Shown: in pieces, positions 33,860 through 44,607 of the stretch | Position numbering within the stretch: the first letter of the stretch is position 1 | How the letters are laid out: every line of letters begins with the position of its first letter | Source of the DNA: Phalacrocorax aristotelis | Lineage: Eukaryota; Chordata; Aves; Suliformes; Phalacrocoracidae | Length of the DNA stretch: 64,000 nt | Assembly (NCBI RefSeq): GCF_949628215.1 | Contig: NC_134288.1 | Location: 7,571,682-7,635,681 of the forward strand | Direction: 5' to 3' | Translations under genes and position numbers: made by a program | Notes under the pieces: model-generated | Databases searched by the model: none | Told to the model about the DNA's origin: nothing | Seen by the model: only the letters and a program-made list of their open reading frames with translations

Positions 33860-34848
33860 CTCTTCATTGGGTAAAAAACTGGCTGGATGGCTGGGCCCAA
33901 AGAGTTGTGGTGAATGGAGCTAAATTGAGTTGGCGGCTGGTCGCAAGCGGGGTTCCCCAGGGCTCAGCGTTGGGGCCAGTCCTGTTTAATATCTTTATCG
34001 ATGATCTGGATGAGGGGATCGAGTGCACCCTCAGTCAGTTTGCAGGTGACACCAAGGTGGGCAGGAGTGTTGATCTGCTCTGCAGAGGGCTCTGGACAGC
34101 CTGGATTGATGGGCTCAGGCCAACTGTATGGCGTTCAACAAGGCTGTGCTGGGTCCTGCACTTGAGCCATAAAACCCCCCTGCAACACTACGGACTTGGG
34201 GCAGAGGGGCTGGAAAGCTGCCCGGCGGAGAAGGCCCTGGGGGTGCTGGCTGACAGCCAAGGAGGCCACCAGCCCCTGGGCTTGTGTCAGCACTGGGGTG
34301 GCCAGCAGGAGCCGGGCAGGGATGGGGCCCCTGTGCTCGGCCCTGGTGAGGCCACATCTCAGATACTGTGTTCAGTTTTGGGCCCCCTCAGGACAAGAAG
34401 AGCATCAAGTTGCTGGAGCGTGTCCAGAGAAGGGCAATGAAGCTGGTGAAGGGTCTGATGAGGAGCGGCTGAGGGAGCTGGGGGTGTTTAGCCTGGAGAA
34501 GAGGGGGCTGAGGGGAGACCTTATCACAGCTACCTGAAAGGAGGTTGTAGTGTGGTAGGCGTCAGTCTCTTCTTCCCAAGTAATAAGCAACAGGACAAGA
34601 GGAAACAGCCTCAAGCTGTGCTGCGGAGTTTTAGATTGGATATTAGGCAATATTACTTCACTGAAAAGGTTGTCAGAGATTGGAACAGGCTGCCCAAAGA
34701 AGTGGTTGAGTTGCTATCCCTGGAGGTATTTAGAAGACATTGGATGTGATGCTTAGGGACATGGTTTAGTGGTGAGCTGGCAGAGTTAGGTTTATGGTTG
34801 GACTCTGATGTTAAAGGCCTTTTCCAACCTGTACGATTCTGTGTCTGT
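33860..34848 (+). mobile_element. CR1 LINE, 3' fragment with reverse-transcriptase remnant
   Basis: The plus strand reads VPQGSALGPVLFNIFIDDLD followed by an FAGDTKVGRSVD-like segment, the catalytic-core region of CR1 reverse transcriptase. The usual FADDTK is changed to FAGDTK, so one of the two catalytic Asp is replaced. Next come the ESCPAEKALGVLADSQ and NRLPKEVVELLSLEVF regions and then a typical CR1 3' end near 34848. Frames are broken by indels and stops. The 5' border is approximate. Confidence 0.93.
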
Positions 34849-35471
34849 GCTGTTTTGCCCCAGAGGATGGGGAAATGGGAGCAGGCCTTGGCTGCTGTCT
34901 GGGCACAGTGCTGCAGTAGTATCCAGGCAGCTCCGGGAGCTGAGCTGGTTTGCAGCTGCCAAAGCAGCAGATGCAGCTGCTACCTGGCTGCCAAATCCTG
35001 GTTTCCTGGTTATGGACATCTCTGTCCCAGCCTCATGGCTATTGCTTCCCAGATGCCCACAGACATTTGTCCCTCTGTCTGACAGCCACTTCTCTGCTTG
35101 TTTATGGTCTTGTTTTCTCTGATAAATCTCAAACTTGTAACAGACAGTTTTTCCCTAGGCTGTCAGGTTGATGCTTGTCCTTGTGTCACCAGTGGAGAGT
35201 ATTTCTTGGGCCAGTTCTGCCTTGTCCCTGCCATGGCCATTGATCCTAGCTGGGCTGTAGCTGCCTCCCGTAGCTGTGGCTGAATCAGCTCTGCCTGGGC
35301 TGGGTGAAACACCAGTGATGTCCTCATATCTCTGTGCTGCACAGGGAAGACACCTCTTCCCATTGGCACCTCTTCTGCTGGGGTCTGGGCCACTCTGCCA
35401 AGTCCAAGCCAGCCTTGTGCTTGACTTCTGGGGTAGTAACGTGGAAGGGAGCAGTGCTCCCACGGGTGGAT
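34849..35471. other. Spacer between two inverted CR1 fragments
   Basis: About 0.6 kb of unique sequence. Open frames on both strands lack family motifs. Confidence 0.5.
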
Positions 35472-35612
35472 CACAGAATCATAGAATCATTTAGGTTGGA
35501 AAAGACCTTTAAGATCAAGTCCAACCGTTAACCTAACACTGCCAAGTCCACCACTAAACCATGTCCCTAAGTGCCACTTCTACATATCTTTTAAATACCT
35601 CCAGGGTATGAA
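35472..35612 (-). mobile_element. CR1 LINE, short 3'-end fragment (reverse orientation)
   Basis: Starts with CACAGAATCATAGAATCATT and continues through the GGTTGGAAAAGACCTTTAAG segment to the ...AAATACCTCCAGGG segment, the reverse complement of a CR1 3' end. It is closely related to the 3' end of the plus-strand copy at 34640-34848 and lies opposite to it. Confidence 0.95.
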
Positions 35613-35874
35613 ACACCCACGGGAAAAGTGCTGCCTGGCAGCAAACCTGGGAAAGCAGGGACAGACTTTTAGCATTTTCTATGCCTGACTACATCTGCTT
35701 CCACCTGGGTGCTGCAAACCCATGAGGTGTCAGCGACCTGAATGGAAGGGACTCTTTTGTAACACAGCTCCTTAGTTCTCTATTAGGGAAATCTTGTGTA
35801 ACCACTGTGCAGCCCAGCCAGCTACAGGCAAAACAGGAAGAAGAAACATCCAGACAGAAAAAAACACCTTCAGC

Positions 35875-36722
35875 ATTTGAAGGCTGTGTTATTTATTCCA
35901 ACAGCTTATAGAGTTTTATCAAACCATCTTTAACACAAAACATGTCTCCTAAAAGAGAGAACGGTGTGAGATCCTACCAGAGATCATCTCAGCTAACAGC
36001 TTGCAAAGTTAAGCCTGAATTTCAACAGTCAAACCAGCAAAATGTTTCTCCCCTCCCCTTAACAGTATCGTAAAATGCTAAAACCTGAAGAAAAAGATGC
36101 CTGTGGCTGATGCTGCTGAGTCTGTAGGTGGAGCTCATCCGTACAGAGCTGTGCTTTGGTCCTTTCCTGATGCTAAATGGCAGCAGCACAGGTGAGTGGT
36201 GCTTGACATGAAGGCAGTGGGACTGGCCGGGTCCCTTCCCCACTGCCCACCCTGACAAGGGGCCACATGGCAGTCCAGAGGCCAGGTCTAAGATGCAGAT
36301 GAGGGTGAGGCTTAGAAAAACCAATAATCTAAATTTCTATTCTATGGAAACAGAATAAATAATAGTCTATATTTGCAAAGGAGGAAGGTACCTTGGACAG
36401 GAAAGTCTCATGTGTCTATTATTACTGAAATCTGTTTTTCCCCTAGGGGAAAATTGCAGCTAAGGCATCTTGAGAATGGCTCATATCACTACAACCATGG
36501 CAGTGTTGCGCTAAATCATTAGGGATGGGAGCAGAAGTCTTTTGGAGGTGCCAGTCCTTGCACAGCATCCTGTGGCTTTCTAAACAAAAATGGTTGCAGC
36601 AGAGGCATTTGACAGACAACTTGGTGTTCCAGGTTGGCTTTTGTCCGCAGATTCAATAGCAAATTCTTGTTTAATGTTCAAAACGAAGCCCTCCTCCTGC
36701 CCATCCCACCCCCTGTACACTG
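35875..36722 (-). other. PKIG: PKIG 3' UTR
   Basis: About 850 nt from the PKIG stop codon to the inferred cleavage site. No repeat is seen in it. Confidence 0.7.
35892..35897 (-). terminator. PKIG: PKIG poly(A) signal AATAAA
   Basis: Minus-strand AATAAA, followed 20-40 nt downstream by a GU/U-rich stretch (GGTGTTTTTTTCTGTCTGG), the expected downstream element. It places the PKIG transcript end at about 35875. Confidence 0.75.
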
Positions 36723-36802
36723 TCATGGGGAGGGGCTGTTTTCTTGCCCCTTTGGTCTTGCTTCAGGGTCGTTCTCAGAAGAAGTGGCATCTCTTTGGCT
36801 TT
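36723..36802 (-). CDS. PKIG: PKIG terminal coding exon
   Basis: 80 nt including TGA, after a strong pyrimidine tract and CTTCTGCAG acceptor. With the carried-over G it reads ESQRDATSSENDPEARPKGQ and then ENSPSP-stop. Phase, total length (76 residues) and acidic character all fit PKIG. The exon is identified by splice logic and not by strong sequence identity. Confidence 0.85.
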
Positions 36803-38063
36803 CTGCAGAAGGGAGGATTGGGAAGAAAGCACGGTTACACTCTGCTGAGGACACAAGCGATCAGTAACTGCTATAGCTGATTTTATTCAGATTGCCCCCT
36901 GAAGACCTATCGCTACCCTCCTGTGGCCAGATATTTGGCTTAAGAGTATTGGGTTCTCCCTTCACATTCCTCAAACACTTCTCAACGCATCTAGTGAGGC
37001 TGGGAGGGAGCCCTGGGGCAGGGGCGTGCTCTCCTTGTCTAACCTGCAACCCCAACTTGCAAGTGCTCCAGGAACATCTGCCCCACCGCCTGGCAGCTAC
37101 CTGAGTTGCTCTCTGTTAGAAGAGCTCTAAGTTGTCCTTATTACAGACAGGCGGATGGACACGTGCTAGTATGGACATGTTGGGTGTAATGTGTTTTAAA
37201 GTATTTTTATAGTTACAGATTTTTAGGCTGGAGGAGTAAAAGAGAAAGGGCAAAAAATTAGTTTATCCCCTGCAGTGGTGCTGCATGTTTTGTGGCTTAT
37301 CAGTGAAATCAGACTGTCTGGTTTTCTTGCGCTCTGAACAGAGGATTTATGCTGGTTGCAGTCAGGCGGTCAGCATGTATTGAGCAAGGTGATACTGCTG
37401 CCATGGTTGGGCTACAGCGGAAGATTTGGAGATGGCTGGTAGTGGTTAACATTATTTCTGTTCTTATTTGAAATTCTGTGGAACTATCTGAAGGCTGGCT
37501 TTTTTGTGTTTTTTTTTTTTGGTTTGGTTTGGTTTGGTTTTTTTTATAAAACAACCAACAAAGAAAAAGCAAACCACAACCCATTCCTGGGAAGGCTGTT
37601 GGTCAGTATGAGCACCAGTGCCTCTACAAATCAGCCAGGAAAGGGCCTGGGCTGGAGCCTGCAGGGCTCATGTGCCAGGAACCCCAGGAGCATCCTGTTG
37701 GTTGCAAGAGCCCTTCGGCCCAGGGAGTCCCCCGCTAGCTGAGTACCCGCTGAGCATGAACGCACTGACAACAGCGAGGAATGGGACGATCCTCCTGAGC
37801 AGCTGTGTGATGCTCCCAGAGGCAGCACTAGTTAGCTGCACTGCCATTTTGTGCCTTCCCCTTCCAGCCTCAGTGCTAGGAGCTGGGCTTACTGGTGTCT
37901 GCAGCAGCTCACCTGCTCCTTCAACGGCGAGGTCACCTAGGTCCTCGGTCAGCTTGCGCATGCTGATGGTGGTTGCATCTCGTTGGATGTCGTGGACAGC
38001 ATTCCTCCGACCAGCCCGATCGCAGGAAATAAAGTCGGTGTATGTGCTGGACTCTACCTCCAT
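36723..38063 (-). CDS. PKIG: cAMP-dependent protein kinase inhibitor gamma (2 coding exons)
   Basis: Small heat-stable inhibitor of the PKA catalytic subunit. Joining 38063-37913 and 36802-36723 (minus strand) gives 76 residues, the length of human PKIG. The N-terminal half reads MEVESSTYTDFISCDRAGRR, then NAVHD. This contains the PKI pseudosubstrate with Phe11, Arg16, Arg19-Arg20 and Ala22 in the phospho-acceptor position. Residues 38-47 (LTEDLGDLAV) fit a leucine-rich CRM1 nuclear export signal with the spacing L-x3-L-x2-L-x-V, as in PKI-alpha. The C-terminal exon gives an acidic, Ser-rich tail ending GQENSPSP. The gene converges on ADA as in mammals. Start: ATG with G at -3 and G at +4, plus an overlapping tiny uORF just upstream. 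No other PKI family member fits the MEVESS start. Confidence 0.95.
36803..37912 (-). other. PKIG: PKIG intron between coding exons
   Basis: 1.1 kb GT-AG intron. Holds a (GGTTT)n-type simple repeat at about 37519-37546 on the plus strand. Confidence 0.8.
37507..37546. repeat. T-rich (TTTGG)n simple repeat
   Basis: A poly-T tract followed by four TTTGG/GGTTT units and a second poly-T tract, inside the PKIG intron. Confidence 0.85.
37913..38063 (-). CDS. PKIG: PKIG coding exon 1
   Basis: 151 coding nt (50 codons plus one base), ending GGAGCAG|GTGAGC. The exon itself starts at 38088 after a CTCTACAG acceptor, which leaves 25 nt of 5' UTR in this exon and shows that at least one upstream non-coding exon exists. 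Confidence 0.96.
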
Positions 38064-38068
38064 TGCAT
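38054..38068 (-). promoter_or_regulatory. PKIG: Tiny uORF overlapping the PKIG start
   Basis: An upstream ATG (38068-38066) opens a four-codon frame, Met-Gln-Trp-Arg, and stops at TAG (38056-38054). It overlaps the PKIG ATG (38063-38061) in another frame. It could reduce initiation at the main start or allow leaky scanning. Confidence 0.6.
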
Positions 38069-38272
38069 CTCTATATACCTGCAAAGCGCTGTAGAGAAAA
38101 CACAGCTGGGAGGTCAGGGATGCTCGGCAAGCCTCGAGTCATGGCTCCCTCCAGGTTAGATTACGCCGTGGAGTTAAATTACAGCATGAAAAAATAGTCC
38201 CTGTAACTCTGCTTCGGTTCCTCTAACAGGAGCTACTGCAATCTCAGATATCAACCCTGTCACGTGGGGTGG

Positions 38273-38335
38273 CGTGCTGGGTGACCCCCGTGCTGGCGGA
38301 CCCGCCGTGCTGGGTGACCCCCGTGCTGGCTGAGG
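38273..38335. repeat. 33-bp tandem duplication
   Basis: CGTGCTGGGTGACCCCCGTG occurs at 38273 and again at 38306, giving about two copies of a 33-bp unit. It lies about 185 bp upstream of the PKIG acceptor. Confidence 0.85.
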
Positions 38336-41300
38336 GGAGGTAGGCAGAAAGGATCCGTCCCACCTGCCTTACTGGCCCTTTTTCTGTCTTTCCATTGCGA
38401 AGCAAGGCAGATAAGGTGTTTGCCACTCCTTTTGAGTTTCTGGCCTTCTACTTTAGGAGCTGCAAGGTTGCTTGCAGCAGCTTTTTCCTGCAGAAAAAGT
38501 ATTACAGAAAAATCCCTCCTTCCTCCTCAAAATGCCACGGGAGCTTTGCACAGACGCCAAATTTGGCTCACTGCATGGGGGGATGGGGTGCTGATCCAAC
38601 CTGAATTTGTAATGGGAAAGGATCAGGGCCCTGACGGATGCCAGCTGGAAAGCTTGGGGAGCAGGGGAGTATTTTATAGGTGCAGGGCTTTGGATCAGTA
38701 CTGGCCTCCACTGGTTGCTGGATGTCACTGAAAAAGTGTTGGGCTGGGCTGCTTTGAGATAAGCACTTTAGCATGTGGAAATCAGCCCTTCTGTGAGATG
38801 TTTGGATCCCTTCACTCCAGGCTTGTGTCTGTGCCACGAACAGAGAACAAAGAAAGGCTTGGAGCAGCCACTTGTCACCCTCAAGCACTGCTTCGAGCCA
38901 GCTCTTCATTAAGCCTGATGGGTCCTTAAGTTGTTGGGTTTTCATTTTAGCTGATGGTTTAACTTGCCAGCGTTTGTACAGCAGGCAGAGTCTAGGGACC
39001 TCAGCAGCTCAGGGGATGTATCGCAGGCGTCTTGGCTCTCGGGCACAGAGCTAGCGAGCGCACGCTGCCTCTGCACTGGAAACCTGGTGCTCTTTGTTCC
39101 TGTTCCTGTGTAGTCAATTCAGCAACTCAGTTGTTGCATGGAAATTAGATATTAATAGTTGTCTTATCTCCAATTTTGCCCACTAAAAAGTGCCTTTAGC
39201 CCTGCTGCTGATGTCAATACTAGAAGGAGGCCCCGAGTAAAAATGCTTGTGTGTAATGAAAAAAATATTCAATTTCTTATCATTCACTCGCTTTTGTGTC
39301 TTAGGGTTAATATCCCACTGAGAAATTTGCTTAGCTCCTGCACAAATCCTGCTTAATATTGATCTTCCTACCAGAGAAATCTGCTGGCAGACAACCAGCC
39401 TGGGCAGGAATCGCACTCCTCACTCTGTATTCCCTGATGTTATGGCAATAGAAAGAAAATGCTGATGAAAATGCAATAGCCAGGATAAAATAAGTTAAAT
39501 TTTCCCCTTTACTAAGACTGAGCTGGGTGCAGTAACATCAAACCGTCATAAGCCCTATATATTCCAGTAGCCCCAGGGACTCTTCTCTTGGTGCTGATGC
39601 CAGCTCAGGGACCGCTGGCACCAGCTCACTGGTGGGACTTGGGGCTTGGCACACCCAGACCTCCCAGGAGAGCCTGCTTCTCCAAATCCAGCAAATCCTT
39701 GCAAACACCTGCCTCCTCCCAGGGCTTCACATCCATCTAGTTTCTGTTAAATGAGCCCCAGGAAAAGCTGCATCCTTTGCCCCAGGAAGAGATCCCAGCT
39801 GTTGTTTTTCCTCATCTTCACTCCTTCCTTTACAGACTTGCCCTTCCAGGGAAGAGGCACCTGCTCTGGATGCAGCAGGCTGGCTGATCTCAGTGAGAAA
39901 AGCACCTTTTCTCTGGGGCAGGATGAGCATCCATCATTCCCAGACAAGTCCTCCTCACAGCTCCTCAGAGCCCAGAGGCTGCTGACCTTCTGTAGCTGCC
40001 AGAGATGTCACCCGGACTTGGGAGGCTTCCCGAAGAGTGGTCCACACAAGCCTGGGTCCATCTCCACATCAGCAAGGCCAATTCAGAGCTGATATGCTCA
40101 GGAGTCTGCCCTTGCACCAGGGGCTGGACCACCTGATTCATAGGATGGGCTCCACAAACTGGGGAGCAGGAGCTGACCAGCCCCTGGGATGCGGCATTTT
40201 CCTGGTGTCCCTTGATGCAGCTGCCAGCGGTAGATGTGCTCAGCTGTGGCAGCGCCGTGCCAAGTGACTAAATGCCCCATCACACGGGGAAAGGCTGGGA
40301 TCTTGATTTAAAATAGGGGAAGGAAATGAGTGTGCAGAAGCAAGTCCTGCTCAGGGCAGGTTTGGGTCCCGGCTCAGTGGCCGGGAGATGGCGTGTGTGA
40401 TTTATTTATTTTGCGTGGCTGGGAGGGTTCCTGCCTTCGGCTTTCCATGCAAAGAGCCAGAGAGGAGTGGATTTATGAGCAAAGCTTTCAAACTGGTGTA
40501 GTTCCTTCAGGATTTTCAAGGTGGGCGGCTCTCAAAAGCCTTGCAGGCAGATCCCTCCCTGCTGGCAGAGACACTCCAGCCTCTACCTCCGGGAAGCTGT
40601 TGGACTGAGGAGGTGATGGCAGTGATTGCCTCGATTTTTGATAGAAAAACCTGATTTTTCAAAGAGCATTTCCACATTTCCAGGCAGGTGCAAAACAGTT
40701 CAGTGCGTTTTTAGTCAGTGGAAGCATCTTTTAACATCTGCCAGGGACAAGAAAGGAACCACCTTCCTTCCTGCCCATGTAGTTCAACTTGAAACTGTGT
40801 TTCCATGGACAGTCATTTAGTGGTGGCAGGGGATTTTAAAGGGGGGTGCATCACCCGCCAGCTCCCCACCTTCGGGTTTTCATGCTCCCGTGGGCTGGCA
40901 GGAGGGAATGGTGTGCCAGTTCTTGCCAGGCGTTGCAGGAGTAAGCCCGCAGCACGCAAATACACTACACAAGGGTTTCCAGGGTGCTTCAAAGAGATGA
41001 TTCAACTTGTCTCCAGAGGGTTATTTCCCGCCTCACTTTCCTCCTTGCTGCTGTAACAGAAATGGTCCCTGCGCCCTTGGCACAGCGTGCCAGCCCACAG
41101 GGACAGGGCAGGGGATGCGTGGCATGGTGACAAAGGCCATGGGCAGGGGACTGGGACCTGCTGCCCATTGCACATTCCTCAAAAGCATTTCTGTGCTGCT
41201 TGGAGGGAGGCTGTGTCCTCTCCACCACAGGGACACCGTGCTGCCTGTCCCAGGGCACCTGGCCACAAGTGAAGAAGCCCCTCGCAAGCTGCCACAGGCA

Positions 41301-44300
41301 CCAGCCGCAACCCCAGAGCTGCCTCTGCTCCCATGTCCTGCTGAAATAACTTGGCTTTGCCAAACCTGCCATTTGCCCTGGACTTATTTTTCCATAGTGT
41401 CTTGTGAGGATTAAGAAATCTGGAACTGTAATAGTCTTGGCTTTGCTGGTGTGGACTCGGCTTCCGGAGCTGGTTTTGCTGTCAGACCACAGCTGGGCTC
41501 ATTGGCATTTTCCAGGAAAGTCACCCAGCAGCTGACGGAGCAGCTGGCTCTGCTCTGGGGGCTGCAGCTAAACCAGCCCTACACACACCAGGGCTGACTT
41601 CTACCCATTTAGAAGGTGGATGCTAAGAAATTAAAGGGTTAAACGTTTCTTCTGCATTTTGGTAGAAGGAACCAGGGCGTTTCTTTTGGGTGAGCTCAGT
41701 GCCCCTCTTGGTCCCACTGATGAGCCAGCAGTTAATTCCCATTTTCCCCCCTTGCCTGCTTCTGCACAGTACAGATCTCAGGGACTACAAGCAAACAATT
41801 ACTGCAAATAATGTAAGAGCGGCAGACAAATGACCTGGAAACGTCATGGGCAGGTTAAACTCAACACAGGACTGTGTGCCTCCAGAGCAAACACAGGCTC
41901 TGCAACCTGAGCCAGTGGCTAGGGTCTAACTCCAAGGGATCAGATGGAGGTATGGATGTTAGAGTCACACCCAGCCCCAGACTCCAGTTTCAAGGAAACA
42001 CTTTGCATGATATTGCATCTGTCCCTTGTCTAGGTTAAACTGTAAGCTGTTTATGGCTAGGAAGGGCTATTTTTGGGCTCTGCACTGATGCTGGCGATCA
42101 ACAGGCTGTGCTGAATTCAGCCTGCTTCCCCTCCGCTGCCTGCTTTGCTCCTTTCTGCTCTGCCTCTCTTACCTCTTGCTTTCCTCAGTATTTTCCTCTC
42201 CACCTAACCCGCCTTTGCAGTGAGCCCAAAGGACCTCTAGGTCAGAGGATGTCCTGTTCGTCTCTGTATGGCATCCATGGCACTTTTTGGCATAAGGCAG
42301 CTTAGCACCCTGCTTAGACATCCTTGCCCCTTAAGGTAGCCAGCACAGCACACCTGGGCTGCTGTAAGGAAGGAGATTCGAAGGTTAAACACAGCAATGG
42401 ATTTCCCTGCTTAACTAAGCCTGAATCATCACCTGATCCCACCCTGCTTTCCTTCAGAGACCTCCCTGTTCCTCAGATGCAAGCAGGACCAGTTGCTCAG
42501 CCTGCTGTGCTGTCCCCCAGGACGCCCAACGAGCGGAGCCTTGCACCTCAGCCACCTCTGCAGCCACAGCCAGCAGCCCCGAGGGCAGGGACTGGGACAC
42601 CGAGGTCCCCAGGGGCAGGAGCCCCAGCAGACCCACGTCTCAGGGTGCTGCTGCCTGGCTGTGGCCCCACGCCAGCTCGTTGCTAGCGGCAGTTGGGACC
42701 AACAGCTGCGGGTTCTGGTTGGAGACGGCTCCCTGGTCCCACAGCCTGGCCGGGGACATGCTCTCCCACCTGCTTGGTGTCACACCAGAGGATCTAACGC
42801 GCTGCTTTAGCTCCCAAACTTCAGGAGTCATAAAGCCATGAAGCCAAGCTAAACCTTGCTGTGTTTCTGGGGTGAAATTTCAAAGACCTGCTGGGGAACA
42901 GGGGTGTGACCCCTTCTTCTGCTCATGCATTGCATCCCTTCATTGCTAGCCTGCAGGGACCAGGGCATGAAGTTTGTATGGTCATCTCTGAGCCCTCCAC
43001 ATTGTGCAGTGCCCCTTGCCCTTTCATTCCAGGGTACAGTGACTATTATTAGACCTCTCCTACTGGAGCTGGATCCATAACAACAGCAAAACATACTCAA
43101 CAGCCCTGCTGGGCTTTTAAAATATTTACAGTGTAAGATGGTCTACTGTGGAGGGGGGGCCTGCTAGAGCACAGAGATGGGAGCACTGGGATTTCTGTGC
43201 TCCCTGTGGGTCTGCTGTGAGGTTTCCTGCTGGGAGAGCCACATCCAGCAAGGAAAGAAAAAAATCGTGTAGGCTGAAGCTAGCACTTGAGGTCAGGGGG
43301 TTTCCACCAACTGTCTGACAACTTCCAGCTGGAATTTCAGCAAATTTTCCACTGGCTCTTGTCTGGGAACATGCACGAGGGGTTGCACATCAAAGAAAGA
43401 GGGCTCTGTAATAGTGTTATCAGGGTTGAGCGTATTTTTAGACCTGTGCTCGTGCCTTGAAGGCCTTGCTATGGCTCATGACCCCCAACACTAGAGCTTA
43501 GATCCATGGCCAGAAGCCAAACAGAAGCTGCAGATGTCCTGTTGGGAGCCCAGTCTGGTAGTGGCTACATATGCAACAAGCATTGGTAAAGCTGGTGACA
43601 GGGTCTGCACCAGGCACAGAGCTCCCATGATTTCCTACTGGGTCTATGTTCTCCAAAATGTGGTGGTGGTGGGTCTTATTGGCCAGAATTGATGTACTCC
43701 AAACTGCTGAGCTTCCTGGCTGGGTGAGAAAACAGGCAGGATGAAGGCAGCAGCCTGATCCAGGCACACATGTCCATCTCATGTTCTGAGCAGTTTCTTT
43801 CCAGGTGAGAATAGCATGGAAAAGCCTCACCACACTTTAGCTGTGAAGAGAAGTCAAGGCTGGGCATGGCACAGCACTGGTATTTTTTGGAAGGCTTTTG
43901 CTGTGGGATTCCTTGTAATAACTCTGCACCCTCTGGCTCTTATGCTAAATACAGTGAATTCAGCCAGTGTAGACATCACAGATTGTCCAGCCACTGCAGT
44001 GGTTTTGCAGGAACAGAGCTTTTAGGGTTCTCTAGGACTTAGTGGAAAATTATAATTCATATAGGAGAAAAGCAGTTACCCAAAGGGACTGAGGCTCAGT
44101 GCTCATAAACAGTTCCCTTCGTTTGCTTTGCCCTTGTTTTACAGTACAGATCGTTTAATGCCTATAGAACTGTAACTAATTGCTTAGCCTCAGATTTAAG
44201 ATTAGGCTTAGACCAACTCCTCTACAACTTCACAAACATTGCATTTAGTTCTACCAAGCTCCCCAAACTCCCTCCCCTCCCTCCTGGCCTTCAGCACATC

Positions 44301-44589
44301 TCCAAGAACCCCCACTGCAGTGTCTCTGCTGTCCCAAGGCATCTCCTGCTGCACCACATCCTCCTGGCCACTGCCCAGCTCCCAGCTGATGTAAGAGGTG
44401 CTCCATCTGGATTTCAGAATCATGGCCAACCTTTGGCATCAGGGTAGGGTGAGTCCTTACACACACTGCTGCGGTCCCCAGAGGAGAGGGCAAGCCTTGG
44501 GGAGAAGTGGGGGAGGCGGGAGGAGATTGCTCAGCCCCGCCAGCATGTCATTAGCATCAGGACGTATGGGCAATGGTGGGAGGGAGCCA

Positions 44590-44607
44590 CCCATCCATCC
44601 ATCCATC
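44590..44607. repeat. (CCAT)n microsatellite
   Basis: Four and a half CCAT units. Confidence 0.9.

Noticed and set aside
36022-36324. 100-codon minus-strand frame considered as the PKIG C-terminal exon
   Set aside because: The phase and acidic tail do not fit. The exon at 36802-36723 gives exactly 76 residues with a good acceptor, and this stretch falls in the 3' UTR.
37668-38084. 138-codon minus-strand frame as an intact single-exon PKIG
   Set aside because: The first 50 codons from the ATG at 38063 are PKIG, but the frame then runs through a GTGAGC donor into intron. The codons before the ATG are leader sequence.
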